A stretch of DNA of 64,000 bases from an uncultured Saprospiraceae bacterium (lineage in GTDB: Bacteria; Bacteroidota; Bacteroidia; Chitinophagales; Saprospiraceae): assembly GCA_937980645.1 (NCBI GenBank), contig CALJPQ010000026.1:1-64000 (forward strand), read 5' to 3'. The notes under the pieces are model-generated. The model was not told where the DNA came from, did not search any database, and saw only the letters and a program-made list of their open reading frames with translations. Both the position numbers and the translations under genes were made by a program. This document shows, one piece after another, positions 8,854 to 19,200 of this stretch. Numbering within the stretch: position 1 is the stretch's first letter; every line of letters starts with the position of its first letter.

Positions 8854-11800
8854 TTATTTGCGCAACCGCACCAGCCGGTGCACAACGCGCCCGTGGGCCG
8901 TTTCTGCAGAGAAGAACAACACGCCTGCGACGGCTCCCAACCCCTCATCGTTGAGGCGTATGGCCTGAATGCCGGCGCTCAGGTGGCCCGCCCTTTCCCA
9001 GATTAAGCGCCCTGCGGCGTCGTGGATGCGCAATACCACGTGGCCTTCCTGAGGCAGATGAACAAACACCTGAGTCTCTTCTCCAAACGGATTGGGCTGG
9101 CTGCTCAACACCAGTGCGGCATCGGTCTCAGCCGGCAGTTGCCCCGAAAAGCGCAGCTGTGGGCGCAGCGTCTGCTGGCGGTCCGGGCTGTAGGCTTCGG
9201 CAGGTGTAACGGCATCCGACAGCGTCAGGCATTCGCTCAGGCGGCCCGAACGCCGGGCGCGCACGCGCAGGCGCAGCTCGGGCACACCGCCCGCATCCCA
9301 GCTGAACGTCAGGCGCTGACCGCCGTTGAGCACAGCGTAATGCTCAGGCGTGAAGCCCTCGGAGGGCAACACCTCCAGCACCTCCAGCCCCGGGCATTCC
9401 AGCGTACCCTGCATGCCCGCCACAGCCTCCTGTGCGCGCAGCGTGAGGGTCATCGCTTCGCCGGCGGTCAAGCGGCAGTCTTCCACATCCAAGTACAGCG
9501 GCTGACGTTCTTCAGAAGTGTTATCATGGAAGCTGAACTTGACGCTAGCATTGGCGTCACCCACTTTAATGATGATAAAGCTCAGCGGTATGGAGTCGAG
9601 CGAGCGAATGTGTTCCGGAAAGGGCGGTGAGAAAGGATTGACCGGGTCGGAAAAGGCATGAGCCGCAGGCACAAAGCGCCACGGGGGCGAGGCCGGCAGT
9701 TCGGTATAGATGCCGAGAATGAGTTTGCGCAGCTCCAGGATGTCGAAGGTGGTTACCGTGCGCGAGCTGTTGGCGTCGGCAGCGATGATACGGTAAGGCG
9801 TGGGCAACAGCTCCAGATTCAGGATATGCCGATTGATGGTGAGCAGGTCTAAGGTGGTAACTCCTTTGACGTGTTCCTCATCGTAGAAGGGCTGCACCGC
9901 AAACGTAGTGGCAAAGGGTACGGTGAAGGAGAATTCGCCTTTGGGGTCAGTAACGTCGTAGAGCGTGATAGGGCCTTGCAGCGGCGAGGTACCCTTTAGC
10001 TCGACGATGATGCCGGGCGCTCTTTCGTTCAATTCGGTGCGAATGTCGCCGGAGAAGGTTTCCTCAAATGGCGCGCACTGGTAAGGCGAGGCACCTATCT
10101 GGATTATCTGCGTACAGGTTGTTTTGTTGCCACAGCGGTCTTCCACCGTCCATTCGATGCGGTGTATGCCACGCGGTAGCTTGGGTGTTACGAATGCCGG
10201 ATTACCGCTTTCGCGCCAGACCAATTGCACCTGAAGCGTGTCGCCAACCGGGGTGCGGGCCAGGTCGAACTGGTACTTGTTCTGCGTCGGCACATTGCGC
10301 TGGTCAAATTCGATTTGCGTGCCGCCCGAGTAGTTAGGGTTGTTGATGTTATTGTAGCGAATGGAACCCGGCGGCGTCTGGGTGGGCGAGGGAAACACCG
10401 ACTCCACCTGCCGATCGCCATCCAGGTCTAAGAACAAGCGGTATCTGACCGTAACATCCGCGCGTTCGCAGGCATCCGTCGCCGCGATGGAGACGACGAC
10501 ATCGGCTTCGCACAAATCCAGGTTCTGGAATACCCAGAAATCTTTGTTGTCAAAGGTTACGTTGGTAAACTTCAGCGTGTCAGAAGCGCAGATGAGGTCA
10601 GGCTCCTGATTGTCCTGCACCCAAATACGCTGTTCATAGGTATAGCCATTGCCATAGGGGTCCCAGAACGTGCTGAAATTGGTGGGGGCATGCCCGGGTG
10701 TGATCGCCACCTCTGTGGCCGCGAGGTTGGTTGGAGCATTGGGGGACGATACCAACGGACCGGGTCGGTTGTTTGAATGCAAAGGAATGGGATGGGGCTG
10801 CGGGTTGGGCACGGCCGTCAGCGGCAGGTCGGGGTTGTAGCTGCACCGGTTGTAAACCCTCCATCGGCGCAGAATGAGGTAACACGCATCCGGAGCGTTC
10901 ACCCGCTCGTCGGAAAATTCAAAGGTTACATCTTCGCATCCGAAGCCAAAAATTTCGGGAAAGTTATCGCTGTTGGAACCGCAGTCCGTCAGGAGGAGGT
11001 CATCCGGGAAACGAACGTAGTAGTCGAAGCCGGCCAGACCCGTGATTTGTTGGGTGCACTGGGCGCTATTGCCCTGTTTGTCAAAGACCTGGAAGGTGCG
11101 TACCAGCGTGCCGCTGCCACAGTTCCATTGAAAGTTGGCCGTGTCCAATACCACGGCAACGGAGTCCACGCCGCAAGAGAGGGTTGCCTGTCCGTAGCTC
11201 TCCAGGGCAGGGTCGAAGTCGGCACAGGTGATGGTAACGTCTGCTGGGGCCTGGCAACGGGGCGGGTTATTGTTGAGTACCTCGATGCGTGTCTGGCATT
11301 CCGAGTAGTGTCCTCCGCCGAGGCTGTCGGGTACTGGGCCGGCAGGTACAGCAGCGTCGTAAACCCTCAGAATGGCCATAACGTCGGTTCCGACGTCAGC
11401 ACAGCAGACCCGCACAAAGTCGTTCCACACGGGCAGGGTGTCGCATTCGGAAGGCGCTGAGCGGCGCACCTTCAGGCGCACCGGCCGGCAGTCGTCCGTA
11501 GAGCCGTCGTTGAACAGGTCGGCAGGCGCGGCGCCATTGCCGTTGTCGTCTAAAAAGATAGTGATCAGCGAGTCGCACAATGCTGTGGGTTTCTGCTGGT
11601 CGCGCACGTCTAAGTTGAACTCACACACGCTGACGTTGTCGCACTCGTCGTAAAGGGTCAGGGTCATGGGCAGCAGGCCCGTATTCAGCCCAGCCAATTC
11701 GCCAAAAACAGCCAGAGTGTCGAGGCGGAGCGAGTCGCTGCCGGCAAAGTCGGTCAGTTCGGCCTCGAGCGAGTCGGCGACGCCCCAATGCAGTACGGCG

Positions 11801-13107
11801 CGCACCACGTGCGAGCAAGCATCGGTGATGACAAAATCGGGCAAATCTACCGTACCCGAGCATCCGGCTTCCAGCAGCGTTACCCCCAAGACGGGTGGGC
11901 AGTGCACTGTTGGCCCCTGGTCATCGGCCAATTCCACCACTTGCTCGCCCACGAGCGGCTGTGCGTCCGGGTCATTAGCCTGACAGGCATTGCGCACCGT
12001 CCACAGGCGCGTCAGCAAACGCGCACCGCCGCACAAGGGCTGCTCCGTGTCAGAATACTCGGCCTCCAAATCGCAAACGACATTTGGCCCCAGCGCATAA
12101 CGCCGTGTGCCCACCTGGAAGTAAGGCCAGCCCAGTGCATCGGGCTGAGCCGACGCCGAGCAGGTGATGGTAGTGTCCGGAGGCAACTGCACATCTTGCA
12201 AAAGTCGCACGCGCTCAATGACTTGCACGCAAGTGCTGAAGTTGCCGTGCGCGTCGCCCACCGTCCAGAAGCGGCGAATGACCTCGAGCACGTCCACCGA
12301 GTCGCACGAATAGCTGTTGCGCAGGTCGGTGAAGAGCGTGCTCACATTGCCCGGGCAGTTCTCCGCAATATCCGGGTAAGCACCAGCGATGCCCAGCGAG
12401 TCGCGCAGAAAGGTCGGCGTGAGGTGCTCGAGCGGCACCACGCACGGAATTTGCAACGTGGGGCACGTCAGTGCCGGCGCCAACGTGTCGCGCACATCCT
12501 CCACCTCGACGACGCATTCGCTGCCCAGCAGACTATCGCGCACGACCAGCTGAAATTTCTTGCCCAGGTCGTCGAAATCGAAGGCGGCAGGAACGCGCTT
12601 TGCGGGCGGGGCGGCAATCCACGTACCCAATTGGTTGGGGCAGGTGTAGTGGTCATTGTTCAAAAGGCTCTCCGCGCGCGGCACAGTGGTGCATTGCGGC
12701 CCCAGATAGATGACGATTTTAGGTTGGCAGATCAAGGGAAGCGTGTCTGGTTTCACCTCCACGGTGAAGGCACAACTGACAGCGTTGCCCGCGGAGTCGG
12801 CAGCGGTGAAAATGTTTTGCGTCAGCCCATAGGGGAAGGTAGCCCCCGAAGGCAGGCCGCTCAGCTGGGTTACCGCCAGCGTGTCAGGGCCATCGAAGGC
12901 CAGCACCTCATACGTGTACTCTGCACCACATAGACCTTTGGCGGAAAAAAGCGTCGTGTCCGGAGGGCACACTATCGTCGGTCCAGTCGTATCCGGCGAG
13001 GCCCAAAAGACGGCTGCACGTTCAAACGATGAAAAAGCGGTATTGGCAATAGAAAAAGAGGTAGCGCTAACGAAGACCCCAATACAGGCAGGTATCCATC
13101 GGTTCAT
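8854..13107 (-). CDS. Giant secreted HYR protein with dockerin-like, cohesin-like and T9SS type A domains
   Basis: 1417 residues. The signal peptide is followed by many HYR-like Cys-containing repeats (for example TTGPTIVCPPDTTLF near residue 40, and repeated CxVQVIERV and CTQQITG phrases) to about residue 1000. A carboxypeptidase-regulatory-like segment follows (about 1010-1065), then a dockerin-like stretch at about 1075-1185 (VTTLDLLTINRHIL, ADANSSRTVTTFDILELRKLI, VGDANA), with the paired Asp/Asn-rich turns expected of duplicated EF-hand-like loops. A cohesin-like beta module lies at about 1205-1310. The last 85 residues form a T9SS type A sorting domain (QPNPFGEETQV..., HDAAGRLIWE..., GVLFFSAET). 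Extracellular location is well supported; ligand unknown. Downstream neighbour on the same strand is the type B giant, 236 bp away with its own promoter. Confidence 0.88.
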   Translation of the reverse strand: MNRWIPACIGVFVSATSFSIANTAFSSFERAAVFWASPDTTGPTIVCPPDTTLFSAKGLCGAEYTYEVLAFDGPDTLAVTQLSGLPSGATFPYGLTQNIFTAADSAGNAVSCAFTVEVKPDTLPLICQPKIVIYLGPQCTTVPRAESLLNNDHYTCPNQLGTWIAAPPAKRVPAAFDFDDLGKKFQLVVRDSLLGSECVVEVEDVRDTLAPALTCPTLQIPCVVPLEHLTPTFLRDSLGIAGAYPDIAENCPGNVSTLFTDLRNSYSCDSVDVLEVIRRFWTVGDAHGNFSTCVQVIERVRLLQDVQLPPDTTITCSASAQPDALGWPYFQVGTRRYALGPNVVCDLEAEYSDTEQPLCGGARLLTRLWTVRNACQANDPDAQPLVGEQVVELADDQGPTVHCPPVLGVTLLEAGCSGTVDLPDFVITDACSHVVRAVLHWGVADSLEAELTDFAGSDSLRLDTLAVFGELAGLNTGLLPMTLTLYDECDNVSVCEFNLDVRDQQKPTALCDSLITIFLDDNGNGAAPADLFNDGSTDDCRPVRLKVRRSAPSECDTLPVWNDFVRVCCADVGTDVMAILRVYDAAVPAGPVPDSLGGGHYSECQTRIEVLNNNPPRCQAPADVTITCADFDPALESYGQATLSCGVDSVAVVLDTANFQWNCGSGTLVRTFQVFDKQGNSAQCTQQITGLAGFDYYVRFPDDLLLTDCGSNSDNFPEIFGFGCEDVTFEFSDERVNAPDACYLILRRWRVYNRCSYNPDLPLTAVPNPQPHPIPLHSNNRPGPLVSSPNAPTNLAATEVAITPGHAPTNFSTFWDPYGNGYTYEQRIWVQDNQEPDLICASDTLKFTNVTFDNKDFWVFQNLDLCEADVVVSIAATDACERADVTVRYRLFLDLDGDRQVESVFPSPTQTPPGSIRYNNINNPNYSGGTQIEFDQRNVPTQNKYQFDLARTPVGDTLQVQLVWRESGNPAFVTPKLPRGIHRIEWTVEDRCGNKTTCTQIIQIGASPYQCAPFEETFSGDIRTELNERAPGIIVELKGTSPLQGPITLYDVTDPKGEFSFTVPFATTFAVQPFYDEEHVKGVTTLDLLTINRHILNLELLPTPYRIIAADANSSRTVTTFDILELRKLILGIYTELPASPPWRFVPAAHAFSDPVNPFSPPFPEHIRSLDSIPLSFIIIKVGDANASVKFSFHDNTSEERQPLYLDVEDCRLTAGEAMTLTLRAQEAVAGMQGTLECPGLEVLEVLPSEGFTPEHYAVLNGGQRLTFSWDAGGVPELRLRVRARRSGRLSECLTLSDAVTPAEAYSPDRQQTLRPQLRFSGQLPAETDAALVLSSQPNPFGEETQVFVHLPQEGHVVLRIHDAAGRLIWERAGHLSAGIQAIRLNDEGLGAVAGVLFFSAETAHGRVVHRLVRLRK

Positions 13108-13263
13108 AGAGAACGATTTTTTGTTGTGATAAAAAGAGCACGAGGATTAAGCAGTATTAGCGGCTGCACACTGGCGAAAATCGCGCCAAAAGGCCTACCT
13201 TTTGCGGCCTAAGTTGCCGGGGTTGTCTGCCCATGGCAAAAAAAGAGCTTGCAAAATACCGAC

Positions 13264-13293
13264 TTGTACCCTCGCCTCCGCACCCGACCTTTG
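13264..13293 (+). promoter_or_regulatory. Promoter immediately upstream of rlmI
   Basis: TTG (13264-13266), 19-nt spacer, GACCTTTG (13286-13293), one mismatch from TAnnTTTG. The ATG at 13300 follows only 6 nt later, so the transcript could be leaderless or nearly so. Confidence 0.45.
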
Positions 13294-13299
13294 TGCCCC

Positions 13300-14475
13300 A
13301 TGAAATTGTATCTGAAACCCGGTAAAGAGGCTTCCGCACGCCGTTTTCACCCCTGGATTTTCTCCGGCGCACTGAGCGAAATGCCCAACGACGCCGCCGA
13401 TGGCGACATTGCAGAGGTGTACGATAGCCGCGGGCAGCTGCTCGGTGTGGGCCACTTCCATCGCGGCAACATTGCCGTGCGCCTGCTCAGCTTCGAGAGC
13501 GCCGACCTGAACGCCCCGGATTTCTGGGAGCAAAAGCTGCGCTCCGCCTTCGCCCTGCGCCAGCAACTGGGCCTGACCCAACAGGGCGCCTACCGCTTAG
13601 TACACGGCGAGGGCGACCACCTGTCCGGCCTGATTATAGACCTCTATGGCCACGTCGCCGTCATGCAGTGCCACAGCATCGGCATGCACCGCCAACGCGA
13701 CCTCATCGCCCAAGCGCTCCAGCGTGTAGTAACGCCGCCGCCGGAAGTCATCTACGACAAAAGCCGCGAAACACTACCCGAAAACTACGCCCGAAGCGTC
13801 CAGAACGGCTACCTCATGGGCAACGCTCCGGGCAGCACCATCGTCAGCGAAAACGACGTCAGGTTCCGAATAGACTGGGAAAACGGCCAGAAAACAGGCT
13901 TCTTCTTAGACCAGCGCGACAACCGCCAGCTGCTGGCAAGCCTGTGCGCAGGCAAGCGCGTCCTCAATGCCTTCGCCTACACCGGAGGCTTCTCCTGCTA
14001 CGCCCTGCGCGCGGGCGCAACGCTCGTCCATTCGGTGGACATCTCGGCCAAAGCCATCGCCCTGCTCGAAGAAAACGTCGCCCTCAACCAACCTTTCGCA
14101 GGCCAACACCAGGCCTTTGCCGAAGACGTACTGGCGTTTTTAAAAAAAGCCAACCAGGCGGCATACGACATCGTCGTCATTGACCCGCCCGCTTTTGCCA
14201 AAAGCTTAGACAAGCGCCACAACGCCGTGCAGGGCTACAAGCGGCTAAATGCCGCAGCCATGCAGTGCGTGGCTCCTGGTGGTTTACTCTTCACTTTCTC
14301 TTGCTCACAGGTAGTCAGCCGCGAACTCTTTGAACACACCGTGGCCGCCGCCGCCATCGAGGTGGGCCGCCCAGCACGCATACTCTACCACCTCTCGCAG
14401 GGCGCCGACCACCCCACAAACCTCTATCACCCGGAAGGCGCCTACCTCAAAGGGCTGGTGCTCCAACTGGAATAA
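13300..14475 (+). CDS. rlmI: 23S rRNA (cytosine-C5)-methyltransferase, RlmI family
   Basis: 391 residues from ATG 13300 (MKLYLKPGKEASARRFHPWIFSGAL), the conserved N-terminus of the family; an upstream in-frame ATG at 13249 would overlap the promoter and is unlikely. An N-terminal PUA domain (about 1-75) is followed by a central domain and a Rossmann SAM-binding methyltransferase domain: VLNAFAYTGGFSCYALRAGA (motif I), VIDPPAFAK (motif IV), and the catalytic-type Cys in TFSCSQVV. The family methylates C5 of a cytosine in 23S rRNA (C1962 in E. coli) using SAM, in the cytoplasm. It converges with the SGNH-UbiA fusion gene 104 bp downstream. The family call is firm; the exact target base is by homology. 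Confidence 0.9.
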   Translation: MKLYLKPGKEASARRFHPWIFSGALSEMPNDAADGDIAEVYDSRGQLLGVGHFHRGNIAVRLLSFESADLNAPDFWEQKLRSAFALRQQLGLTQQGAYRLVHGEGDHLSGLIIDLYGHVAVMQCHSIGMHRQRDLIAQALQRVVTPPPEVIYDKSRETLPENYARSVQNGYLMGNAPGSTIVSENDVRFRIDWENGQKTGFFLDQRDNRQLLASLCAGKRVLNAFAYTGGFSCYALRAGATLVHSVDISAKAIALLEENVALNQPFAGQHQAFAEDVLAFLKKANQAAYDIVVIDPPAFAKSLDKRHNAVQGYKRLNAAAMQCVAPGGLLFTFSCSQVVSRELFEHTVAAAAIEVGRPARILYHLSQGADHPTNLYHPEGAYLKGLVLQLE

Positions 14476-14578
14476 GGTGAAAGGGAGCAATTGCCTGTTC
14501 GCCGCCGGCTTTACGCCAGCCGAACGAAAGCCCGTCTCCTACCAATCCGTGTCATCTCCGCGTTTTTCGTTGCTCCCC

Positions 14579-16222
14579 TCATTTTATCAGCAACAGCCCC
14601 AGCAATCCGGCCAGCATCAGTATTTTTATCCCTAAACTCACCTGCGAAAAATGCCTCCGCTCAGCAGCGCGGTAGAACAAGCCTACCAGAAACACTGAGG
14701 GCAACCCCAGCAAGACGACGCCGAGGACCAGGGCAAACGCGGGGCTTCCGGCCTCTGCTCGCCAACCCAACAGCCCGCCGATGAGCGCAGACAGTAGCAG
14801 ACCCGTCCCGGTGGCAAGCCTTTGCGCCGCCGGCACACCTAGCCATACGGGCAGCGTCCGACAATGGCCAGCAGCATCGCCCGCCACATCTTCGAGGTCT
14901 TTCACCTGTTCGCGCCAGAAGTTGCTCAAAAACGCGAATAGCCCGTACAAACCCGGCCACAACAGCGCCATCCAACCGGCATCTGATGTTGTGAGCGCTT
15001 CTACATAAGGCCTTTCAGCCATCAGGGGCAGTAATGGCACTACGCCGCACAGCAGCGACACCGCCACATTGCCCACCAAAGGCGTGCATTTGAGCCATCG
15101 GGCATAGAGGAACAATAGCAGCGTTGCGCCTGCAAACACTGCCGCCACAAGCCCATTGCCCAGCCACAAGCCCAGCAACAGGCCCAGCAACAGCGCAAGA
15201 GGCCATAACATCCTATGAAACCGTCGCACCCGCTCCGGCGAAAGCCAGCGCCCGACCACTACCCTACCAGGACGGTTGAGGGCGTCTATAGCACGGTCGC
15301 AATAGTCGTTCAGGGCATAACCGGCAGCGGCCGTCAGCACCACAGCCAGTGATAGAACCGCAAATCGGAAGACATTCAGGACAGGCTCCTTACCGCTTTG
15401 CTCTATGACAGGCCGCAACACTGCCCAATAAGGCAACGCCAGTGCCAGAGTGAGGATGAGCAAATTGGGCAGGCGCACAAGGCGCATCCACGCTCTTAGC
15501 GCCTGAGCGAAAGAAAGCAACGGCTGCCGGGGCTGTGGCTGATGTTCGGCCTCGTGCGCTAAGACAGGCACGTGCTTCGTCCAGAAATCCGGTTCTTGGG
15601 CGGCGCGGGCCAACATGCCCGGGATGTCGGCGCGCAGCACGGCCCGTAGGATGCGCGCGTGTCCTTCGTTGTTCAGGTGCGCTCCGTCGCCGCTGTCGCA
15701 TTCGGGCAGCAGGCCATCGTCGGCGTCGGCCAGAAGGTCCCAGGCGTCTATGAGGAGGGGGTCGTAACGCGCCTGCATGGCCTGGCGCAATTCGCGCTGG
15801 ATGCGCCGCTGCTCGGGCGAAAAGTTGCGCGGCTGCGGGGTGCAGAGCCACACGGGCACGCCCTGCTGCAGGGCATGCGTGAGCATCTGGTCGAAGTTGG
15901 CCAGCTGCTCTTGCGGGCCGTAGTAGGCGGCAGCATCGTTGGAGGGCGCCTGCACGATGACGGCATCCGGGCCAAAGGACAGCGCTTTTGTGAGGTTGCG
16001 CTCCGCATCGGGCAACGGGCGCGCCGGCGGTGGACGGTGCTCCGTAGGCATCAGGTGAAACGTCTGCAGGCCGCCCTGAGCCAGATTGACGATTTCGCTG
16101 GCCGCATGCAGCGCTTTCAAATAGGCGCCATAGCGATGCGCCCACGCCTGTTCGGGCGGGTCTGCTCCCTGGCCGGCAGCCGTAGAAGAGCCGATAATGA
16201 CCAGACGAAGGGGTCTGTGCAT
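14579..16222 (-). CDS. SGNH/GDSL hydrolase fused to UbiA-type prenyltransferase
   Basis: 547 residues from ATG 16222 (MHRPLRLVIIGSS); an ATG six codons upstream is the alternative. Residues 5-200 form an SGNH hydrolase: block I GSSTAAGQG with nucleophile Ser about 13, an N-containing PSNDAAAYYGPQ block, and block V DGAHLNNEGH with the Asp/His pair near 180. From about residue 240 a polytopic membrane domain follows with both UbiA signatures: NDYCDRAIDALNRPGR (about 304) and DLEDVAGDAAGHCRTLP (about 440), the two DxxxD-type motifs that bind Mg and prenyl diphosphate. UbiA enzymes transfer a prenyl chain to an aromatic or glycerol-phosphate acceptor at the membrane. The fusion to a hydrolase is unusual. 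No stop or frameshift separates the halves. Acceptor and hydrolase substrate are unknown. It ends the minus-strand run that starts with the DUF1573 gene. Confidence 0.85.
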   Translation of the reverse strand: MHRPLRLVIIGSSTAAGQGADPPEQAWAHRYGAYLKALHAASEIVNLAQGGLQTFHLMPTEHRPPPARPLPDAERNLTKALSFGPDAVIVQAPSNDAAAYYGPQEQLANFDQMLTHALQQGVPVWLCTPQPRNFSPEQRRIQRELRQAMQARYDPLLIDAWDLLADADDGLLPECDSGDGAHLNNEGHARILRAVLRADIPGMLARAAQEPDFWTKHVPVLAHEAEHQPQPRQPLLSFAQALRAWMRLVRLPNLLILTLALALPYWAVLRPVIEQSGKEPVLNVFRFAVLSLAVVLTAAAGYALNDYCDRAIDALNRPGRVVVGRWLSPERVRRFHRMLWPLALLLGLLLGLWLGNGLVAAVFAGATLLLFLYARWLKCTPLVGNVAVSLLCGVVPLLPLMAERPYVEALTTSDAGWMALLWPGLYGLFAFLSNFWREQVKDLEDVAGDAAGHCRTLPVWLGVPAAQRLATGTGLLLSALIGGLLGWRAEAGSPAFALVLGVVLLGLPSVFLVGLFYRAAERRHFSQVSLGIKILMLAGLLGLLLIK

Positions 16223-16252
16223 CACCTGAAAACCAGACAAAAGATAGTGGTA

Positions 16253-19200
16253 TTATTCTCGAAACAGAGAAATGGGCGTTCGTTCGACCATTTGCCGGTA
16301 CTCGTTCCAGGGGGTACCCAACACCTCCTCCACGCGCTTGCTGGCCGCATCCACGGCTTTTTCGGCCTCGCGAATGGCGATTTGCGCCGCCGCATTGGGC
16401 GCTCCGGGCGAGGCGTTGAGGTAGCTAATGGCGCGATTCAGCGCGCTGTTGACACCCTCGGGGTTGCGCTGAATGCCTTTGCCCTCCTTTTGGGCAAAAA
16501 ACAGCTCTTTCAACACCGAAAGGCTGTCGCGAAGGGCTTTTCCGCGCTCCAACACCTCTTTTTTCAGGCTGTCGGGCGTATTGGCTAAAGCACTCTCGAC
16601 GGTTTGGATGTTTTTTTCGGCCTTTTTCAGGCGTTCGTACAGCTGGGTAGCGCGCTCGACAGTGGGGTAAAACTGCCGCAGGGCTTCGGCTTTGGCGCGG
16701 CGTTGCTCCGTGGGAAAGTGGAGGCGCGGGTCATCCTGCACGGTTACGGTGGTGGAGTCGGCGTGGTCGCGCACGTGGACGACGATGCGGTATTTTCCGG
16801 GTAGTACGGCAGGCCCACCGCCCGGCTCGAGGCGGTCGGCGTCGGGTTCGCGGTTGGAGGGCATGTCCACGCCGCGCGTGTCTAAGTTCCAGGTGATATA
16901 ATTGAAGCCCGTATCCACGTCTGCTTTCCAGCGGCGCAGGGTATCGCCCTGCATAGAGAGGACGAACACCGTGGCCTTTTCTTTTTTGGCATTGCCGCTC
17001 TGGCCGCGGCCGCGCGAGCGGGGCGTTTCGCGGGTGGGTTCGGCTTTTTCCTCTTTTTTGTTGTCCTTTTTTTCTTCAGTTTTGGCCAGTAGTTCCGGGC
17101 TAATCCAGATGGGAATGCGCGCGGCGGTGCTTTTGGTAGGGGCTTCGTAGAAGGCGTCGGCGGCAAAGCGCGGGCCGTCGTAGGAGCGCCAGGCGGCCAG
17201 ATAGGCCGTTTGCGGTTCAAGGGCGCGCAGTGGTTTGTCGGTGCGCTGGCGGCGGGCCATGTCGCGCAGCGGGGCGAGGTTATCCAGGATCCAGATGCCG
17301 CGTCCGAAGGTGCCGAGGATGAGGTCGCCGTCGCGCGGGTGGATTTTCATGTCCTGTACAGGCATGGCGGGCAAACCGTTGGGTTTGTCGGGGGTGGGGC
17401 GTGGCCAGGTCGTCCAGGTTTTGCCATAGTCGAGGCTAAAGTAGAGGCCCTGGTCGGTGCCGAGGAAGAGCAATTCGGGTACTTCGGGGTCTTGCACGAC
17501 GGACAGGCAGAAGGTAGGGATGTCTTTTTCATCCACCAATCGCTTCCACCGGCGGCCATAGTCGGTGGTGTGGTATAGGTAGGGCCTCCAGTCGTTGTTG
17601 CGGTAATGGTTGACGACGACGAAGGCCTCACCGGCGTTGCGCGTGGAGGCTTCGATGTGCGGTATCCAGGCGTTTTTGGGGCAATCGGGCAGGCGGTCGG
17701 TCAGGTTTTGCCAGGTGCGGCCGCCGTCGCGCGTGAGTTGCAGGTTACCATCGTCGGTACCCACCCAGATGACGCCTTTTTCGACCGGGCTGGGGGCAAT
17801 GGCCAGCAGGGTACAGTGGTTTTCAGCGCTTGTTACGTCGGGGGTGAGGCCGCCCGACTGGCGTTGCTTTTGTTTGGTGGTGTCGTTGGTGGTCAGGTCG
17901 GGCGACAGGATTTCCCACGTCTGGCCATAGTCGAGCGAATAGTGGAGGAATTGACTGCCGAAGTAGATGCCGCCATCGCGGAAGGGGTCCTGAGCTATGG
18001 GCGCGTTCCAGTTGAAGCGCAGCGGAATGCCGTCGGGGTGCAGCGGTTTGATATAGCGCGTTTGGCCCGTTTTGCGGTCCACGTAGTGCAGTTCGCCGCC
18101 CTGCGACATAGCGAAGAGGTAGCGGTTGTCGTCGCGCCGGGGCAGCACATCGAAGCCATCGCCGAAGAGCACTTCCTGCCAGTCGGAGTTGCGGATGCCG
18201 CCGCTGCGCCACACGGCGGAGGGGCCTACCCAGGAGCCGTTGTCTTGCAGGCCGCCATAGACATTGTAGGGCACGTCGTTATCCACATTGATGTGGTAGA
18301 ACTGGCCTACCGGGATGTTCTCGGCGTAGCGCCAGGTGCGGCCGCCGTCGTAGGTAATGTTGAGGCCGCCGTCGTTGCCGTTGATGATGTAGTCCGGGTT
18401 GTCGGGGTGTATCCAAAAGGCGTGGTGGTCTAAGTGGATTTTCCAGCCTATCCAGGTTTCGAAGCTCTTGCCGCCGTCTTCGCTGCGGTTGAGATAGGTG
18501 TGCAGGCTGTAGATGCGGTTTTCGTTTTTAGGGTCTACGTAGATTTCGGCATAGTAGAACGGCCTTCCGCCGATGTTTTCGGTGGTGGTTTTGCGCCAGG
18601 TACGACCACCATCGTCGCTGCGGTAGAGGGCGTTTTCTTCAGCCTCGACGAGGGCATAGACGACGTTGGGCTTGCTGCGGGCGATGGCGATGCCGATGCG
18701 GCCCAGTTCGCCTTTGGGCAGGCCATCGCGGTCGGTGCGTTTTTCCCAGGTTTCGCCGCCGTCGTAGGAGACATATAGTCCAGAGCCGGGGCCGCCCGAT
18801 TTGAAGTGCCAGGGCCAGCGCTGGTATTCCCACATGGCAGCGAAGAGTTTGTTGGGGTTGCTGGGGTCGGCCACCAGCTCGGCGCAGCCCGTCAGGCCGT
18901 TGACAAACAGCACGCGCCGCCAGGTGCGGCCGCCGTCGGTGCTTTTATAGACGCCACGCTCTTCGGTAGGGCCATAAGGCGAGCCAAGCACTCCGACCCA
19001 CACCACGTCGGGATTGTCGCGGTGCAACAGCACGCGGTGTATGGCGCGTGTTTTTTCTAAGCCCATGTGCTGCCAGGTACGCCCGCCATCTATAGATTTA
19101 AAAATGCCGACGCCGAAGTTCTGCGAATTGCGCGGGTTGCCTTCGCCCGTGCCTACCCAGATGAGGTCGGGGTTTTGCGGATGAATGGCGATAGCGCCGA

